A stretch of 64,000 nt of DNA from Archilochus colubris. Lineage: Eukaryota; Chordata; Aves; Apodiformes; Trochilidae. The notes beneath the pieces were generated by a model. It saw only the letters and a program-made list of their open reading frames with translations. It was not told the DNA's origin and did not search any database. Every line of letters begins with the position of its first letter. Positions within the stretch are counted from its first letter, which is position 1. The stretch lies in assembly GCA_023079485.1 (NCBI GenBank), contig CM041115.1, positions 39,628,305 through 39,692,304 on the forward strand. The letters run 5' to 3'. This document shows positions 60,336-64,000 of this stretch, piece after piece. Both the position numbers and the translations under genes were made by a program.

Positions 60336-60532
60336 ATGTGTATGACCTACACACTTCAGTGGCTGTTAACTACCTGACTTAGGACTTATTTTAGAAAATT
60401 AGGAGAGATTTGGTATTATCATTTTTGTTGTTGCCTGCAAGTGCTATATCTGGCCAAGAATCAGGGAATGCAGCTTCTGCCCCATCCTTGACCACAAAGC
60501 TGGGCAAAAGTTTCCCAGTTCCCATTACATTT

Positions 60533-60596
60533 ATCACATGTATATATACGTGATATACATACATATAATATATATATATTATAAATATTATGTATA
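60533..60596. repeat. AT-rich palindromic tract
   Basis: TATCAC and GTGATA arms flank TA-alternating sequence, followed by more ATATATA and ATAAATATTAT. This is a potential cruciform or hairpin region and a simple-sequence tract. Confidence 0.75.
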
Positions 60597-62244
60597 GAGT
60601 TAGGTTTACAACTGCATCCAAAATGTCGAGTAACTGGGTAAACTTGCAGACTGCCACACTCTCATAAATCCATTAATATTAAAGTATAAATATCAGTGTC
60701 GTTGGAAATTCTTGTGGGTGCAATGGTCTACATTAGGGGGCACAAGCATTTTATCAGGCACCTTAGTCAAAATCCTATAAGAGAAAAGACACTTTCATCC
60801 TTCTGTCAGACACAATGTTTCTGATAGTGTGTCCTAATAGGGAGTGGTGGGGTACATTTAATTCCCTAGTTATCTCATCAAAAGAAGGGGGATGCCTAAA
60901 CATGGCATGTGTACACAAAACTGTGAGAAAGATTTAATTCACCCCATTTCAGACAAAAACACGTTTGAATATTTTTGTGTGTTCAGACTGAGGAGGAAAA
61001 AAGAATGAAACAGCCGCAGGAAAAATGGAGTTTCATTGACTAAATCATTGATAAAGCTTCTGTTTTTGTGTGGTTCCTGAAAAAATCAAGATAGTCATGC
61101 TTTTCAGAAAATTATTTGCTAATGATGACACTTTCAGACTTTTTGCGTGTGGGTGGATGGAAGCAATGCCATCCGGTTGAATACATTTCAGAGAAACCCT
61201 TTGCTGCTGTCAAGTCCCATACTGCAATGAACATGAAAAAAAGCAGGAATGCAGCAAGGCCACCACAAACAAAATATTCTGGGACAGCAAACTCTGCCCA
61301 AGACTTCCTAAAGCAATGAGGTTTCTTACACAAAGAAAACAAGTTTTTCTTCTTTGTTTCTTTTTTTTTTTTTTCCCCATCTCTCCTAATCCAATATTTA
61401 GAATCACAGCTTGGTTCAAAGGTTAATTCTGTCACAGTGACCAATTTGGTCTCCATATCATGTTTCTTTATTTATTCTTTATTTAAAAAGCTTTTGATAC
61501 AACACATTTTCATGACTTAGGTGGTGTTCATCGAAAACCTGAATACTGGAGGTCAAAGAAATGCAATTGGCTCATTCTTTCTCTTATTTTAACTGAATTT
61601 TCCTTGCTCTTGTTTCTGCTGTTGCTCAGTTCATTTCTTTGTAGATATTGATTTCTTTTCCATATTTTTCTTTGTTTGTTTATTTATTTGCTTGCATTTT
61701 GGGGGTTTTGCTGTTGTATTTGGGCTTTTTTCAGCTTGGCCACTCCTGAGTTCTCTCTAAAAGCTTCAGATGTCTTATTAAAATGGAGGAGTGTGGTCTT
61801 TTCTACAGACTTGTCACTTGGAGCTAATGCCCTTTCCTCCTCAGCATAGAAGGCTTCCATTCAGCCTCTCTGAAAGACAAAATTTGTTTCTGCTTGAGTT
61901 TTCTTATGAAGCACAGCGTCATCAGTGGCTGTACACCCCATCCACTCTCTTTAACACCCTATTTCCTACCTTTAGCACACACTATGCCAAAATTTTTCTC
62001 ATACCTACTTGCAATATTTGTGGAAAACCATCCATTAACAGATCCTCCAGTTCCTCCAGAGGGTTATGGCAAAGCTCCAATTCATTAAGTGCTCCAATAG
62101 CATGAAGGTGTTATTGTTCTGTGGCTGTATCTTCTTGGACTCCAGAAGAGTTATGTGAATTTTTACTGGTTATCTTTCAGGTCATCGTCAGATGTTAAGA
62201 TTCAGATAAGGAACTCATGAATCATGAGGGCTACTCAGACTCTT

Positions 62245-62284
62245 AGTATATATATACATATACATATATATATTACATATATCT
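62245..62284. repeat. (TA)/(CATA) simple repeat
   Basis: About 40 bases of alternating TATATA and CATA units. An AT-rich microsatellite. Confidence 0.85.
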
Positions 62285-64000
62285 TACAGCATCCTATGTC
62301 ATTGTTGGTTAATTTCAGATTAAAATCTCCTTTATTTATGCAAACTGTCAAATTTTCTAGGATACAGCTTTGGTGGAGCACAGGTGCCCTCAAGTGCTTC
62401 AGATATAGCCCAAGGCCTCGATAGCAACAAGTCAAGTTCCAAGATCAAGGTAGACCTTGATACATTGAACAACAGACATTGATACACTGAGAAACAGATT
62501 TGGCTGTAAATCTTTCAAAACTTTACTTATTGCACATTTATTTCCAACTGAATTCCTCTGCAGTAACAATAAGCTTGCTGAGATCAAAATGGCCCCTTGA
62601 CAGACTGAAAGGAAAATCCTGTGCTCCTTCTTCCTGACCTGAGCACTTTATACTGATGACATTATCATCCATGTCTTCCTGTATCTGACCCTAACTGACA
62701 GCCCTATCTTTCAGTTTTATGTTGTATAATACAGAGATAATCCATGCCAGGAAGGAAAACTCTGTGTTTGCTTTGTAGCTGATATTCCAGCTCACTGGCT
62801 GTGAAGCATCACCCGTGATGTCAGAGATTGCACAGAGACATTGAGGGACCAAGAGAAGTGGATCTTTTGCTCTCAGCCCATGCAGAAATATTCTCTGAGT
62901 GAAGAAGAGATTTTCACAGGTTTTTGACAATGGACTTTTACATCTGTCCTTAAGCAATACAGTACTGAACTAGTTACCTTACTTCAGACATGTGCCCAAA
63001 GGAGAGTGCTACCTGGAACCAAATGGCATTTCTTAATGAGGACATCATGACATGTCTGATCTGAGTCAAGATATAAGACAAAGCTCTTCTGATTAATAAG
63101 CAGAGCTGATAATCAAGATGCAGACTATCATGCCAGATCTGGTAAAAGCCAAATTACAATAATTTCAGAGCCTGGTTAAAATTTTACCTTATTTTTTGCT
63201 AATATAAAGAGTGATATTCATAAGGAGATTTCCAAGTTGCAGCAGTGGACAAAATGACTGACAAAATCACTACATGTCTCTGAACTTATTTTTCAAGGAG
63301 TCCTAAATTGGATTGTCAGGGGATTGCACATACCTATGGCCACTGGATATATCACTTGCAGAGAATTTCTTCTCTTACTTAAGGTTACTTAAGAAAAAAA
63401 ATCATAACCATAAGTATAACCATAAGGAACCAGAAGAGAAGAACCAGAAGAGAAGCAAACTGAAAAAGCAACAACCCCAGTGTACACTGTTTGGAAAAAT
63501 CCCTCGCTCTGACAGATGACAAAGGTTTCCCTTTTGGTTACATAAGACATACTTAGCAATTTTATATTACAACATCCTACTATGCTGGCACCCAAGAAGA
63601 GATTGAAGCAGTTTTTCCTATTCCAGTGAAATTAGCATGGCACCTGGGTCATTTAACAAAAACATTTAGAAAATTTAATTAAACCAGAGATGTGTGTGAA
63701 CACTCAAGTCTGCTCTTTAGAGTACTGCATACTAAACAGGTACTTGTATGCACAAAACATATATGAACCTAATTTGCATAGTCCTCTTAACTTCAGTAGG
63801 AAGAGCTGCAGGCACAGGTCTCTGAAGGACTGCCTCTGGAGCAGGCTGATAATTAATACCTGGCGTGGTATGGCAGGCACATATCACATGGCGAGTGAGA
63901 TTTAAATAGGTCTCAGACAACATCATAGAATCGACAGTTCTAAGAGCCTGTGTGTAAAATGAAAACAATAATATTAGCAAATTCAACATAGCGGTATATG

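Larger units (their letters stand above)
60336..64000. other. Non-coding stretch with AT-rich simple repeats
   Basis: AT-rich sequence to the window end, with AT-dinucleotide-rich patches at 60533-60596 and 62245-62284 and a T14 run at 61361-61374. The longest frame (61112-61456, minus, 114 codons) runs through the T run as poly-lysine and has one hydrophobic stretch, with no recognisable family. No gene, RNA or transposon can be supported. Confidence 0.55.

Noticed and set aside
61112..61456. 114-codon minus frame with a hydrophobic stretch
   Set aside because: Passes through a T14 run as poly-lysine; no family recognised; consistent with chance.
63925..63936. CATAGAATC resembling a CR1 octamer tail on the minus strand
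   Set aside because: It is not followed by the CR1 3' UTR (no GGTTGGAAGGG-like sequence); a single octamer match is not enough.
1..64000. tRNA, snRNA, CRISPR, LTR retrovirus and CpG-island promoter signals
   Set aside because: Looked for B-box-like GGTTCRANYCC, snRNA-like stretches, regularly spaced direct repeats, paired LTRs and dense CpG; none was convincing by eye, though a program could find decayed LTR or DNA-transposon pieces I cannot see.

Overview
This window looks like vertebrate, specifically avian, nuclear DNA. The evidence is a set of CR1 LINE retrotransposon copies. Two of them carry the bird-type 3' end: the phrase GGTTGGACT.GATGATCTCTGAGGTCCCTTCCAACCC followed by tandem ATTCTATG octamers. 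The rest of the window is AT-rich and CpG-poor, with many mono-, di- and tetranucleotide microsatellites and short accidental ORFs, as expected of a gene-poor intergenic or intronic stretch of a large bird chromosome. I cannot name the species or the neighbouring genes.

Layout. 1-7.8 kb is non-coding with one purine tract, and two CTCF-like motifs lie 150 bp apart near 7.15-7.32 kb. 7.85-8.01 kb and 16.83-16.93 kb are short, relatively fresh CR1 3' ends (+). 14.7-16.08 kb is an old CR1 (+) lacking the centre of its reverse transcriptase. 16.9-29.7 kb is non-coding with small repeats and one perfect 24-bp palindrome. 29.7-35.6 kb is a CR1 cluster in alternating orientation (-, +, -), including a 2-kb copy of ORF2. 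35.6-53.3 kb is non-coding. It holds two weak coding-exon candidates on the minus strand: a signal-peptide-like exon ending in a good splice donor near 37.3 kb, and a membrane-helix ORF near 45 kb. It also holds a strong G-quadruplex motif at 49.5 kb. 53.35-53.94 kb is a long low-complexity block: CCTTG/CCCTT pentamers, then a pure GGAAGA hexamer array. 58.57-60.34 kb holds two CR1 3' fragments (-), the second one abutting a (CA)n(TA)n microsatellite. The last 3.6 kb shows only AT-rich simple sequence.

No functional protein-coding gene, tRNA, rRNA, snRNA, CRISPR array, LTR retrovirus or CpG-island promoter could be supported. The CR1 copies are broken (5'-truncated, frameshifted, altered or missing catalytic RT box), so nothing here forms a working pathway. 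I did not find a new biological system. The points most worth checking are the two candidate exons, the G-quadruplex, the CTCF-like motif pair, the long hexamer array and the inverted CR1 pair.
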